Positions 48,834-57,446 of a DNA stretch of 64,000 bases are shown piece by piece. Position numbers and translations under genes: made by a program. Position 1 is the stretch's first letter. Every line of letters starts with the position of its first letter. The notes beneath the pieces were generated by a model that saw only the letters and a program-made list of their open reading frames with translations, had not been told where the DNA came from and searched no databases. The DNA comes from Halomicrobium salinisoli (GTDB lineage: Archaea; Halobacteriota; Halobacteria; Halobacteriales; Haloarculaceae), in contig NZ_CP084463.1 in the NCBI RefSeq assembly GCF_020405185.1, positions 806,001 through 870,000 on the forward strand, written 5' to 3'.

Positions 48834-51428
48834 ATGTCAGAGCGAAACGAGGTGGGGAGACGCAGCGTACTCAAGACAGTTGGGGGAATCACTGCCGCTT
48901 CGGTCCTGGGGGGGACCGCGACGGCGCCGGCCCTCGCCGCGCACGAGGACGACGAGACGCCGGTGCGCGTCAACCAGGTCGGCTACCCGGTCGACGAGGC
49001 CAAGCGCGCCATCGTCACGTCGGCGACTGCCGACGTCAGCGGCCTCGACTCCTTCGAGGTCGTCGACGCCGACAGCGGCGAGACGGTCACCAGCGGCTCG
49101 CTGAGCGAGGCCGTGACCGACGAGCTCACGGACAAGTCCACGGGCCACTCGATCAAGTGGGCCGACTTCAGCGACCTCTCCGAGTCCGGCACGTACAGGG
49201 TCGTCGTGGGCGACCACGAGTCCCGGCCGTTCGAGGTGGGTGAACCCAGCGAAGTCTACGGCGACGTGCTGGCCGACGTCGGTCGCCTGTACACGATCAA
49301 GCGGGCGAACACGCACATCGACGACCCGGAGACCGGACTCGACATCGGCCCGGGCCACATGCAGGACGAGGAGGCCATCGTCCAGGAGCCGGAGACCTCC
49401 GACTTCCTGAACGACTACGAGCCCGGCGACACCATCGACGTGACCGGCGGCTGGTACGACGCCGGCGACTACGGCAAGTACGTCATCACGCACACCGTGG
49501 CAGCGTCGCAGATGCTGCTGGCCTACGAACGCAACCCCGAGGCGTTCTCGGTGGGGCAGTTCAACATCCCGGACAGCGTCGACGACCCCAACGTCGGGGA
49601 GATGCCCGACGTGCTAGCGGAGGCCCGCTACGGGCTGCAGTTCCTCGAGAAGATGCAGCGGCCCGACGGCGCGCTGTTCTTCAAGGTCGCCAAGTCCGGG
49701 CCCGACGAGGCCTTCCCGGGCATGGAGGTCGCGCCCTCGGAGGTCGACGCCGACCGGTACGTTCTGGGCCTGTCCTCGGCCGCGACGGCCATGGCCGTCG
49801 GCACGTTCGCGCTGGCCGCCCGCGTCTTCCGGGAGTACGGCGACGACGACTACGCCGACACCATGCTCGAGCGGGCCGAGAACGGCTTCGAGTGGCTCCA
49901 GGAGAACCCCGACACCGTCTGGGAGCAGTCGATGTACCAGGACTCCGCGTCCGGTACGTACGGCCGTCAGCCGCTGGGCGACGACGCCGACGGCCAGGAG
50001 GACGCCGCCGAGCGCTACTGGGCAGCCGCGGAGCTGCTTCGCACGACCGGCGACAGCACCTACGACGACTACATCCAGAACGACCTCCCGCAGTACGAGT
50101 CCTACGACGGTGCTGTCGAGATCCCGTCCTCGACGGGGTATCGGGGACCCGTCAGTTGGAACACCACGATCTCGCTGGGTCACTACGCCTACGCTCACAC
50201 CGACGGCGCCGACGCCGACGTCGCGGAGTCGGTAGTCACGGGCGTGACCTGGAACAGCCAGCGGATCGCCAACGGGACGGACGCCTACGGCACCGGCGTC
50301 TACGACTTCTACTGGAGCTGGGTCAACGCCGGCGTCTCGCGGGCGACTCAGATGTCCTGGGCGGCGGACCTTGGTTCCGACACGGACTACACCTGGGCGC
50401 CGCTGCACTACGCGCTGGGCCGGTCCGCGACGGGCTACTCCTACGTCACGGGTCACGGCGAGAAGTCCACGGAGAACCCCCACGACCGGATCATCCAGAG
50501 CCAGAACATGGACGATCCGATCCCGGGGATGCTCGTGAGCGGCCCGCACGCGAACATCTGGAACGAGAACGGGGAGCTGCAGTACGACGGTCCCCTGGGC
50601 GACCACATCACCCAGGAGACGCCGCACCAGCTGTCCTACGTCGACGATCACGGCTCGTACGTGGTCAACGAGTGGGCCATCGACTACACGGCGCCGCTGT
50701 TCTTCGCGCTGGCCGAGATCCCCGGCATGACGGCGTCCGAAGACGACGATGACGACGATGACGGCGACGACGAGGAGAGCCAGGTCGCGATCGAACTGGC
50801 GTCCTCGAACGTCTCGCCCGACGGCAGCGCGATGGCGGACGTCGTCCTCTCGGACGCTCCCGCGGGCGTCTCCGGCTACGAGGTGACCGTCGAGGTCGCC
50901 GATCCCTCGGTGGCGACGATCACCGGTGCCAACTTCGACGACACGCCGCTGCAGACGGTCGGCGAGGAGCCCTCGCCCAGCGACGACGGCGCCTCGATCA
51001 CGGTCCAGGCCGCCGACCTGAGCGAGAGCGTCCAGGACGGCGCCGCGGACGTCGAGCTCGTCGAGGTCGGGCTGCAGGCCCAGTCCGCCGGCGAGACGGC
51101 CGTCTCCGTCAGCGTCGGGAACCTCGACGACGACGACGGCGAGGAGGTCTCCGTCGCGACGACCGGCGATACGCTGGTCGTCGCGACCGAATCGCTGCCG
51201 ACCGTCGGCGACTCCGAGTCGGCGCCGACCGACCCGGACGGCGACGGCCAGTACGAGGACCTCAACGGCAACGGCGAGGTCGACTACGACGACGTGGTGC
51301 TGTACTTCCAGCACCGGGAGGATCCCGCGATCGCCGACAACGTCGACGCCTACGACTACAACGGCAACGACGACATCGACTTCGACGACGTCGTCCAGCT
51401 GTTCAAGGAGCGCAGCTCGGCTGAGTGA
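48834..51428 (+). CDS. GH9 cellulase with N-terminal Ig-like domain, cohesin-like module and dockerin
   Basis: This is an 864-aa enzyme. It has Tat signal 'GRRSVLKTVGGITAAS' and a CelD_N-type Ig domain (about 42-130, opening 'VRVNQVGYPVDEAKRAIV'). The GH9 (alpha/alpha)6 barrel runs from about 140 to 640: nucleophile-side 'GGWYDAGDYGKYV' (Asp209/Asp212), 'TGHGEKSTENPHDR' (HHR motif reduced to HDR), and proton-donor Glu613 in 'VVNEWAIDYTAPLFFALAE'. An Asp-rich linker leads to a cohesin-like domain (about 650-780) and a dockerin (799-864). GH9 with Ig is typical of processive endoglucanases. The dockerin is closest to the scaffoldin's in its 'EDPAIADN' link. Confidence 0.92.
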   Translation: MSERNEVGRRSVLKTVGGITAASVLGGTATAPALAAHEDDETPVRVNQVGYPVDEAKRAIVTSATADVSGLDSFEVVDADSGETVTSGSLSEAVTDELTDKSTGHSIKWADFSDLSESGTYRVVVGDHESRPFEVGEPSEVYGDVLADVGRLYTIKRANTHIDDPETGLDIGPGHMQDEEAIVQEPETSDFLNDYEPGDTIDVTGGWYDAGDYGKYVITHTVAASQMLLAYERNPEAFSVGQFNIPDSVDDPNVGEMPDVLAEARYGLQFLEKMQRPDGALFFKVAKSGPDEAFPGMEVAPSEVDADRYVLGLSSAATAMAVGTFALAARVFREYGDDDYADTMLERAENGFEWLQENPDTVWEQSMYQDSASGTYGRQPLGDDADGQEDAAERYWAAAELLRTTGDSTYDDYIQNDLPQYESYDGAVEIPSSTGYRGPVSWNTTISLGHYAYAHTDGADADVAESVVTGVTWNSQRIANGTDAYGTGVYDFYWSWVNAGVSRATQMSWAADLGSDTDYTWAPLHYALGRSATGYSYVTGHGEKSTENPHDRIIQSQNMDDPIPGMLVSGPHANIWNENGELQYDGPLGDHITQETPHQLSYVDDHGSYVVNEWAIDYTAPLFFALAEIPGMTASEDDDDDDDGDDEESQVAIELASSNVSPDGSAMADVVLSDAPAGVSGYEVTVEVADPSVATITGANFDDTPLQTVGEEPSPSDDGASITVQAADLSESVQDGAADVELVEVGLQAQSAGETAVSVSVGNLDDDDGEEVSVATTGDTLVVATESLPTVGDSESAPTDPDGDGQYEDLNGNGEVDYDDVVLYFQHREDPAIADNVDAYDYNGNDDIDFDDVVQLFKERSSAE

Positions 51429-51550
51429 CGGCGCCGGTCACCTGACCGTCCCCGGAGCGGCCGGGGGCTAGATCAGGGACCGTTCGACGCGAGCGCGCAG
51501 CGAAGTTCCGACGGCTGCCGTTCGGGGGCGAACCACTCCCGAACTATACC

Positions 51551-51562
51551 AAATTTTTTATG
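51551..51562 (+). promoter_or_regulatory. Promoter of the first GH12 gene
   Basis: AAATTTTTTATG is the same element type as at 40081 (scaffoldin) and 60003 and 63424. It lies about 60 nt before the start at 51617. A G6 run at 51603-51608 is eight nt before the start codon. The remaining 51429-51550 shows nothing recognisable. Confidence 0.6.
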
Positions 51563-51616
51563 ACGTTGTTGCTAATTGTCTCTCCGTACCCGTGGAACAA
51601 ACGGGGGGATTCATCG

Positions 51617-53503
51617 ATGAAGAGATCTGACAGTGCTTCTAATCGGGGGGAAGAGCGGACGAACGACGCGGAACCGACCGACGGGACCGTCGCCGGTGCA
51701 GCAGCGGCGGGGCTTTCCCGGCGCCGGTTCCTGCGCGCCAGTGCGGCGGCGACCGCGGCCGGCGTTGGACTCGGCGCGAGCGGTTCGGCGGCGGCCGAGC
51801 GGGTCGAGGAGAACTGCGAGACGGACGCGACCAACCCGACGGACATCGGGCTCGACGAGGACTGGCTCCTCATCAACAACGTGTGGGGGATGGAGTCCGC
51901 CCAGCAGTGCATCTGGCTGGAGGACGACGGTACCTTCGGCTACGACATCGACTCGTCGGGGCTGAGTACCGACTCGCCGAACTATCCCCAGACGCTGCTG
52001 GGAACCAAGCCCTGGGGGACCGACACCGGTGCAGCGGACTTCCCCGTCCGCCGAGACGAGGTCGACGAACTGATCCTCGAGATCGACGCTGACGTCGGTC
52101 TCTCCGGTGGCGAGTGGAACCTGGCCGAGGAGTGGTGGCTGCTGGAGCAGCCCGTCAGTCAGGAGACCCAGACCCACCGATACGAGATCATGCTCGTGCT
52201 CGACTGGAGCAGCCAGCACCAGCACGGCAACATGATCGATCGGGGCGCCTGGACCGACCAGTTCGGCAATACGATCGACCACTGGACGACCTACACGGGC
52301 GGCGGCGGCACCAACGCCGACTTCTACATCTTCCGCGTCCAGGGCGGGATGCAGTCCGGGAAGGTCGACATGAAGGAGATCATCGACTACCTGTCCGAGA
52401 ACCACGGCGTCCGCAGCGACCTGCTCGTCAGCGGCATCGAAGTCGGCGACGAGTACTGGGGCGACGTGACGGGCACGACGACCTACAACGAGATTTCCGT
52501 CACCGTCAACGGCAACACGTACACCACCGGTAGCGGTACCGGCGACGACAACGGCAACACCGGCGGTAGCGACACCACGGCGCCGTCGTCGCCCGAGAAC
52601 TTCCGGACGGTGGCCACGGGCGACACGTCGATCACCGTCTCGTGGGAGTCCGTCAGCGACTCCGGCGGCTCCGGACTCGATCACTACGTCGTCTCCGGGG
52701 GCGGTCGAGAGGTGACCGTCCCGGCCGGAACGACCGAGGCCACGATCGAGAACCTCCAGCCCGCGACGACCTACGATCTGTCCGTTGTGGCCGTCGACGG
52801 CGCGGGCAACGAGTCCAGTCCCGCCACGCACAGCACGGCGACGGAGAGTTCGGACGACAACGGCGGCGGGGAGAGCAGCACCGTGTCCGTCGACCTCGCG
52901 TCCGCCGACATCGGCACCGGCGCCGAGACGACGGCCGCCGTCGTCCTGGACGAGGCGCCGGGCGGCGTCTCCGGGTTCGACGTCACCGTCAGCGTCGCGG
53001 ATCCGTCTGTCGCGTCCATCAGCAGCGCGTCGGTCGGTGGCGGCCTGAATTCGATCGGCGACGAGCCGTCGCCCAGCGGCGGCGGATCGACGGCGTCGAT
53101 CAGCGGGGCCGATCTGAGCGAGAGCGTCTCCGAGGGCGCGACCGACGTCGAACTGGCGACGGTGACGCTGGTCGGCCAGTCCGACGGCGAGACCGATGTC
53201 AGCGTCGACGTCTCGAACCTCGACGCCAACGACGGCGACGAGCTCTCCGTCTCTACGGGGAGCGCGACGCTGACGGTCGGCACGACCGGACCGAGCTGGC
53301 CGGAGGACGCGACCGACCCGGACGGCGACGGCACGTACGAGGACCTCAACGGCAACGGCGAGGCCGACTACTCCGACGTCGTCGAGTACTTCAACAACAT
53401 GGACGAGCCGGAGATGACGAACAACGTCGAGTACTACGACTACAACGGTAACAGCGAGATCGACTTCGCGGACGTGGTCGACCTGTTCGGAGAGGTTCAG
53501 TGA
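51617..53503 (+). CDS. GH12-like endoglucanase with FN3, cohesin-like and dockerin modules
   Basis: This is a 628-aa enzyme. It has Tat signal 'LSRRRFLRASAAATAAG' and a jelly-roll catalytic domain at about 55-300 resembling GH12: 'LLINNVWGMESAQQCIW', 'NYPQTLLGTKPWG', 'GEWNLAEEWWL', nucleophile Glu190 in 'RYEIMLVLDW' and acid/base Glu279 in 'GIEVGDEYWGD'. FN3 spans about 321-410, cohesin-like 421-552 ('GGVSGFDVTVSVADPSVASI') and dockerin 566-628. The GH12 assignment rests on motif pattern, so GH11/GH7-type alternatives are less likely but not excluded. The upstream in-frame ATG at 51560 overlaps the TATA element and is rejected as start. Confidence 0.82.
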   Translation: MKRSDSASNRGEERTNDAEPTDGTVAGAAAAGLSRRRFLRASAAATAAGVGLGASGSAAAERVEENCETDATNPTDIGLDEDWLLINNVWGMESAQQCIWLEDDGTFGYDIDSSGLSTDSPNYPQTLLGTKPWGTDTGAADFPVRRDEVDELILEIDADVGLSGGEWNLAEEWWLLEQPVSQETQTHRYEIMLVLDWSSQHQHGNMIDRGAWTDQFGNTIDHWTTYTGGGGTNADFYIFRVQGGMQSGKVDMKEIIDYLSENHGVRSDLLVSGIEVGDEYWGDVTGTTTYNEISVTVNGNTYTTGSGTGDDNGNTGGSDTTAPSSPENFRTVATGDTSITVSWESVSDSGGSGLDHYVVSGGGREVTVPAGTTEATIENLQPATTYDLSVVAVDGAGNESSPATHSTATESSDDNGGGESSTVSVDLASADIGTGAETTAAVVLDEAPGGVSGFDVTVSVADPSVASISSASVGGGLNSIGDEPSPSGGGSTASISGADLSESVSEGATDVELATVTLVGQSDGETDVSVDVSNLDANDGDELSVSTGSATLTVGTTGPSWPEDATDPDGDGTYEDLNGNGEADYSDVVEYFNNMDEPEMTNNVEYYDYNGNSEIDFADVVDLFGEVQ

Positions 53504-53787
53504 CGACCGCGACGGAGTGACGGCGAGGGCCGACTCCGAAGCGGACCGGTCCGCCCGCCGCCGGCGTCGGACGGTCGGTTTCCGACGCCGCCCCGAAATC
53601 TCCGGGAATGCGGCTCCCGGACGGAATCCGTACCGAGCCCTCGCCCGTCGTCCGCGACGACCCGACAGAGCCGGTCGCGGACGTCCAGCGACGGCGCGCC
53701 GAGCGCACGTCGCTGCCCCTCGGGAGAACCGGCTCGGCGGGATTGATCGGCCGTGACTGGTTTCGACGAAGCCTGCTGGCGCGATCG
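53504..53787. other. Intergenic stretch without recognised gene
   Basis: This is 284 nt of GC-rich sequence between the GH12 gene and the promoter of the next GH5 gene. It contains short inverted repeats (around 53545-53585) and a brief resemblance to dockerin coding sequence at its left end that is too short to trust. No promoter, RNA gene or convincing ORF is seen. Confidence 0.5.
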
Positions 53788-53807
53788 CCTTCTTTATCAT
53801 TATATTA
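53788..53807 (+). promoter_or_regulatory. AT-rich promoter of the GH5-GH10 operon
   Basis: CTTTATCATTATATTAATTT is the most AT-rich stretch of the enzyme cluster. Transcription would start near 53820, just before an AAGGAG Shine-Dalgarno sequence (53814-53819) and the leader ORF ATG at 53828. Confidence 0.55.
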
Positions 53808-53827
53808 ATTTACAAGGAGCCGCAATA

Positions 53828-53935
53828 ATGGGGCCGGGGGGAGAAGGTATGCCAAGTACGCGTAGATGCCCGCACAGAAACGAACCGAAGCATACGATAC
53901 GGGAGCACGCGCGACGAGGGGGTGAGAGCCCGTGA
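53828..53935 (+). CDS. Putative 35-aa Arg/His-rich leader ORF overlapping the GH5 start
   Basis: An ATG with an AAGGAG site eight nt upstream opens a frame that includes a second in-frame ATG (53849) seven nt after a G6 run (53836-53841). It ends with a TGA that overlaps the GTG of the GH5 gene by four nt (GTGA). The peptide is basic (Arg/His/Lys-rich), unlike the acidic halophile norm, as is the leader at 44281. Its role may be translational coupling or attenuation; expression is unproven. Confidence 0.4.
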   Translation: MGPGGEGMPSTRRCPHRNEPKHTIREHARRGGESP

Positions 53936-55374
53936 GCGGCGAGCGGTCCGGAGCCGATTCGTCGCTGACGACGGCTACCCGACGGTCGTTCCTGCGAGCC
54001 GTAGGTGCCGGCGCGACAGCCGCTGTCGGTGGGAGCGCTGTCGCCGGGTCCGCGGCCGCACAGGGAATCCCGACGCCGTGGCTCCACCGCGACGGCAAGT
54101 GGATCAGGGATCCCAGCGACAACGAGGTGGTGCTCCGCGGACTGAACGTTCCCGACGCGAAGCGGATGAACGCCAAGGAGTTCCGCCCGGACGCCGACGA
54201 GACCATCGAGCGTGCGACCAGCGCGGAGGAGGGCTGGTACACGCGGATCGTCCGGCTACCGGTCCAGCCGCTGGACATCGGCGGCCACGACGCCGGCGGG
54301 ATGCCGCCGGTGCCGGCGTTCGACCAGAGTCAGCTGGAGAGTTACGTCGAGAACCACCTCCGGCCAGCCGTGGACCTCTGTGCCGAGCAGGGCGTCTACT
54401 GCATCGTCGACTACCACCGTCACCGGGGGCAGTCCGACGAGTACCTGTACACGAGCGACGCCATCGACGAGGAACTGACGACGTTCTGGGAGACGGTGGC
54501 GCCGGAGTTCGCAGAGGACCCGCACGTTCTCTACGAGGTGTACAACGAACCCATCGCTCCCTTCCAGGGCCACTACGAGCCCAACGTCAGCGTCGATCCG
54601 ACCGACGACGAGGCCATCGAGACGTGGCGGACCTGGAAGGAAGCGGCCCAGCCGTGGGTGGACACGATCCGGGAGCACGCGCCCCGTAACCTGATCCTGA
54701 TCGGCTCCCCCCGCTGGTCCCAGTGGACCTACCAGGCGCCCAACGACGAGTTCGAGGGCGACAACCTGGCCTACGTCGGCCACGTCTACGCCCACGAGAA
54801 CCTCCGGCCGCTCTCGGAGTACTTCGGGACCCCCGCCGAGGAGGTCCCCGTCTTCCTGACCGAGTTCGGCTGGGGCCCCCACGGCGCCGACTACCTGAAG
54901 GGCACCGCCGAGGAGGAGGGCCAGGACTTCCTGGACTTCTTCGAGGCCTACGAGAACGTCCACTGGCAGGTCTGGTGTTTCGACTCGAAGTGGTCGCCGG
55001 CGATGCTCGACCACGACTGGTCGCTCAACGCCTACGGCCAGTTCTGGAAGGACTACCTCGCGGAGAAGCGCGACGCGCACGTGCCCGGCGGGGAGTCCGA
55101 GGAGACGCCGACCGACACGCCCGAGACGCCGCCGGACACGCCGGAGGGAGCAGCGGTCGAACCGATCGACGGCACGATGCCGACGGATCCGAACGGCGAC
55201 GGGCTCTACGAGGACCTCAACGGCAACGGCGAGGCCGACTACTCCGACGTCGTCCGGTACTTCAACAACATGGACGAGCCGGCGATGACGAACCACACGG
55301 CGGCCTACGACTACAACGGCAACGGCGAGATCGACTTCGCCGACCTCGTCGACCTGTTCGGGGCGGTGGAGTGA
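53932..55374 (+). CDS. GH5 cellulase with dockerin
   Basis: This is a 480-aa enzyme with a GTG start. It has Tat signal 'TRRSFLRAVGAGATAAVG' and GH5 from 'GIPTPWLHRDGKWIRDPSDNEVVLRGLNVPDAKRM'. The acid/base is Glu206 in 'EVYNEP' and the nucleophile Glu311 in 'LTEFGW'. A short Thr/Pro linker leads to a dockerin (418-480). It is closely related to the GH5 at 61603: 54778-54848 is identical over 71 bp to 62449-62519. The GH10 gene begins two nt after its stop, so the two form an operon. The GTG start is set by coupling to the upstream leader ORF and by Tat motif placement. Confidence 0.9.
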   Translation: MSGERSGADSSLTTATRRSFLRAVGAGATAAVGGSAVAGSAAAQGIPTPWLHRDGKWIRDPSDNEVVLRGLNVPDAKRMNAKEFRPDADETIERATSAEEGWYTRIVRLPVQPLDIGGHDAGGMPPVPAFDQSQLESYVENHLRPAVDLCAEQGVYCIVDYHRHRGQSDEYLYTSDAIDEELTTFWETVAPEFAEDPHVLYEVYNEPIAPFQGHYEPNVSVDPTDDEAIETWRTWKEAAQPWVDTIREHAPRNLILIGSPRWSQWTYQAPNDEFEGDNLAYVGHVYAHENLRPLSEYFGTPAEEVPVFLTEFGWGPHGADYLKGTAEEEGQDFLDFFEAYENVHWQVWCFDSKWSPAMLDHDWSLNAYGQFWKDYLAEKRDAHVPGGESEETPTDTPETPPDTPEGAAVEPIDGTMPTDPNGDGLYEDLNGNGEADYSDVVRYFNNMDEPAMTNHTAAYDYNGNGEIDFADLVDLFGAVE

Positions 55375-55376
55375 CG

Positions 55377-57185
55377 ATGGACGAACGCACGCAGCGCGCG
55401 GACGCACAGGCATCCGAACGATCGAGCGATTACGACACTATGAGCGAACGCAACGCATCTAACGGTGGGGAGAACAGTGGAATGAGCGAACGCGACGCAT
55501 CTAACGGTGGGGAGACGAGCGGACTCGACAGGCGGACCTTCGTGAAGACGACGGGCGCAGCGGGCGCCGCGACCGCCCTCGGTACGGGGGCGTCGGGCTC
55601 GGCGGTCGCCCAGGACGGTAGCTGGGAGTCCGAGGCCGAACAGCGCATCGAGGAACACCGCAAGGGCGATCTGGAGATCCAGGTCGAGGACGGGAACGGC
55701 AACCCGATCCCGGACGCCGACGTCTCCGTCGAGATGCAGGAGCACGAGTTCGTGTTCGGGACGGCCGTCCACGCCGAGTTCATGATGGACGGGACCGAGT
55801 GGGGCAACGAGATCACCGTCGACGGCTGGAGCCCGAGCGACGAGGACCAGCAGCGGTTCCGCGAGGTCGTCGACGAGTACTTCAACACGATCGTCCTCGA
55901 GAACCTCCACAAGTGGCACCTCTGGGAGCAGAACCAGGACATCGCCGATCGGGCGACCCAGTGGGCGCTGGACCACGGCAAGCGGGTCCGCGGCCACGTC
56001 TGTATCTGGGGCAGCATCAACGGGTACGCGCTCCCGCCGGACGTCGTTGAGGCGATGGGCGGCGACTACGCGAACAACTTCGACCCGGCGGGCCAGCCCA
56101 ACGAGGACCTCGACTACGTCGTCAGCGAGGCGAACGCCCACATCGAGGAGATCATCGACCACTACGGGGACGACATCTTCGAGTGGGAGATCGTCAACGA
56201 GGCCCTGCCGGACCACGCGCCCTCGATCATCAACGCCGTCTCCGACGACGGCCAGCAGCCCCACACCGCGCCGATCCTCGGCGACTGGTTCGAACTCGGT
56301 CAGGAGGTCGCCGAGGAGCACGACATCGACATCGCGATGAACGACTACAACACGCTCTCGGGCGCGTACACCAACCAGTGGGACCAGTACGAGGACCAGA
56401 TTGACTTCCTGGTCAACGAGCGCGGGGTCGACCTCGACGGCGTCGGCATGCAGTCCCACCACTTCGCCGACGAGCGTCTCGATCCCAGCCAGATGTGGGA
56501 CGCCTGGGAGCGGTACTCCCAGTACGGCGCCGGCCTTCGCATCACTGAATTCGACATGTTCGGCAGCGGCTGGGATCAGCAGATGCAGGCCGACTACATG
56601 GAGACGTTCCTCAAGATGTTCTTCAGCCACCCGGACGCCGAGCAGTTCCTCATGTGGGGCTTCTGGGACCCGCTGCACTGGGGCCAGGAGGCCGGCGGGA
56701 CCCGCGACGCGCCGCTGTTCGAGCGCGACTGGACCGAGAAGCCCGCCTTCGACGTCTACACCGGTCTGGTGTTCGACGACTGGTGGACCGACGAGTCCGG
56801 CACGACCGACGACAGCGGCGTCTACGCCACGTCGGCGTTCCTCGGCGAGCACGAGGTCACTGTCGAGACCAGCCAGGGGTCGACCACGGAGACGATCTCC
56901 GTGACCGACTCCGACGGCACGACGACGGTGACGATCGACGCCCAGGGCGACGGCACCACGACTCCGGAAGGGCCCGACTACCCCGAGGGCGCGACCGACC
57001 CGGACGACGACGGCCTGTACGAGGACCTCAACGGCAACGGCGAGGCCGACTACTCCGACGTCGTCCAGTACTTCAACGAGATGGAGAGCGACGGCCTCCA
57101 GCGCAACGCGGAGTACTACGACTACAACGGCAACGGCGAGATCGACTTCGCCGACGTCGTCGACCTCTTCCAGGAGGTCAACTGA
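55377..57185 (+). CDS. GH10 endo-beta-glycanase (xylanase type) with dockerin
   Basis: This is a 602-aa enzyme. The N-terminus is hydrophilic and contains a tandem 14-residue repeat (MSERxASNGGExSG). Tat signal is 'LDRRTFVKTTGAAGAATALG'. A small beta domain ('GDLEIQVEDGNGNPIPDADVSVEMQEHEFVFG') packs before the GH10 TIM barrel. The acid/base is Glu275 in 'EWEIVNEALPDH' and the nucleophile Glu391 in 'LRITEFDMFG'; 'RVRGHVCIW' is the typical strand-3 motif. A short 'VETSQGSTTETISVTDSDGTTTVTI' beta segment precedes the dockerin (540-602). It likely attacks xylan or mixed glucans, broadening an otherwise cellulose-directed set. Confidence 0.9.
   Translation: MDERTQRADAQASERSSDYDTMSERNASNGGENSGMSERDASNGGETSGLDRRTFVKTTGAAGAATALGTGASGSAVAQDGSWESEAEQRIEEHRKGDLEIQVEDGNGNPIPDADVSVEMQEHEFVFGTAVHAEFMMDGTEWGNEITVDGWSPSDEDQQRFREVVDEYFNTIVLENLHKWHLWEQNQDIADRATQWALDHGKRVRGHVCIWGSINGYALPPDVVEAMGGDYANNFDPAGQPNEDLDYVVSEANAHIEEIIDHYGDDIFEWEIVNEALPDHAPSIINAVSDDGQQPHTAPILGDWFELGQEVAEEHDIDIAMNDYNTLSGAYTNQWDQYEDQIDFLVNERGVDLDGVGMQSHHFADERLDPSQMWDAWERYSQYGAGLRITEFDMFGSGWDQQMQADYMETFLKMFFSHPDAEQFLMWGFWDPLHWGQEAGGTRDAPLFERDWTEKPAFDVYTGLVFDDWWTDESGTTDDSGVYATSAFLGEHEVTVETSQGSTTETISVTDSDGTTTVTIDAQGDGTTTPEGPDYPEGATDPDDDGLYEDLNGNGEADYSDVVQYFNEMESDGLQRNAEYYDYNGNGEIDFADVVDLFQEVN
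55440..55523 (+). repeat. 42-bp tandem duplication in the N-terminus of the GH10 gene
   Basis: 55440-55481 and 55482-55523 are two copies of a 42-nt unit differing at a few positions. Each begins with ATG, so translation could start at 55377, 55440 or 55482; all retain the Tat signal. Confidence 0.8.
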
Positions 57186-57265
57186 GGCCACGCGCCCGCC
57201 GTCCGACCGGGGCCTGGACTCGCGAGTGATCCGCCTGCCGACCCGCCTCGCGGACGTCGCGGCGA

Positions 57266-57306
57266 GGGCGAGGCGGACTTCGCCGACGTCGTCGGCCTCC
57301 TCGGAT
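57266..57306 (+). pseudogene. Dockerin 3'-end remnant
   Basis: This stretch reads 'GEADFADVVGLLG' and matches the second calcium repeat of the neighbouring dockerins (…GEIDFADVVDLFGEV) in amino acids and largely in bases. It has no gene upstream to belong to, and the frame runs on into unrelated sequence. It is best explained as the tail of a deleted dockerin gene, or left by recombination between dockerin repeats. The rest of 57186-57391 holds nothing recognised. Confidence 0.6.
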
Positions 57307-57391
57307 CGGTTCGGCAGGTGGCTGTCGGTTTCTTCGCGATAGTCGTCGGCGACCTGCTCGATTCTGCTGCCTTTCTGCAGATTATTGCTAA

Positions 57392-57399
57392 GTATTATA
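57392..57399 (+). promoter_or_regulatory. Promoter of the GH5-CBM6 gene
   Basis: GTATTATA is centred about 51 nt before the start at 57447. The predicted leader of about 25 nt contains a G6 run (57430-57435), 11 nt before the ATG. Confidence 0.5.
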
Positions 57400-57446
57400 C
57401 CCCATCGTACGGAACTAGTAGCCGTAGCTGGGGGGAGAGTGAGAAC

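Noticed and set aside
51560..51617. Upstream in-frame ATG as start of the first GH12 gene
   Set aside because: The ATG is part of the AAATTTTTTATG promoter element and would be untranscribed; the ATG at 51617 fits the leader and Tat signal.
53504..53535. Short resemblance to dockerin coding sequence just after the GH12 stop
   Set aside because: Only about 20 nt with gaps; similarity this short is expected in this GC-rich context, unlike the fragment at 57266.
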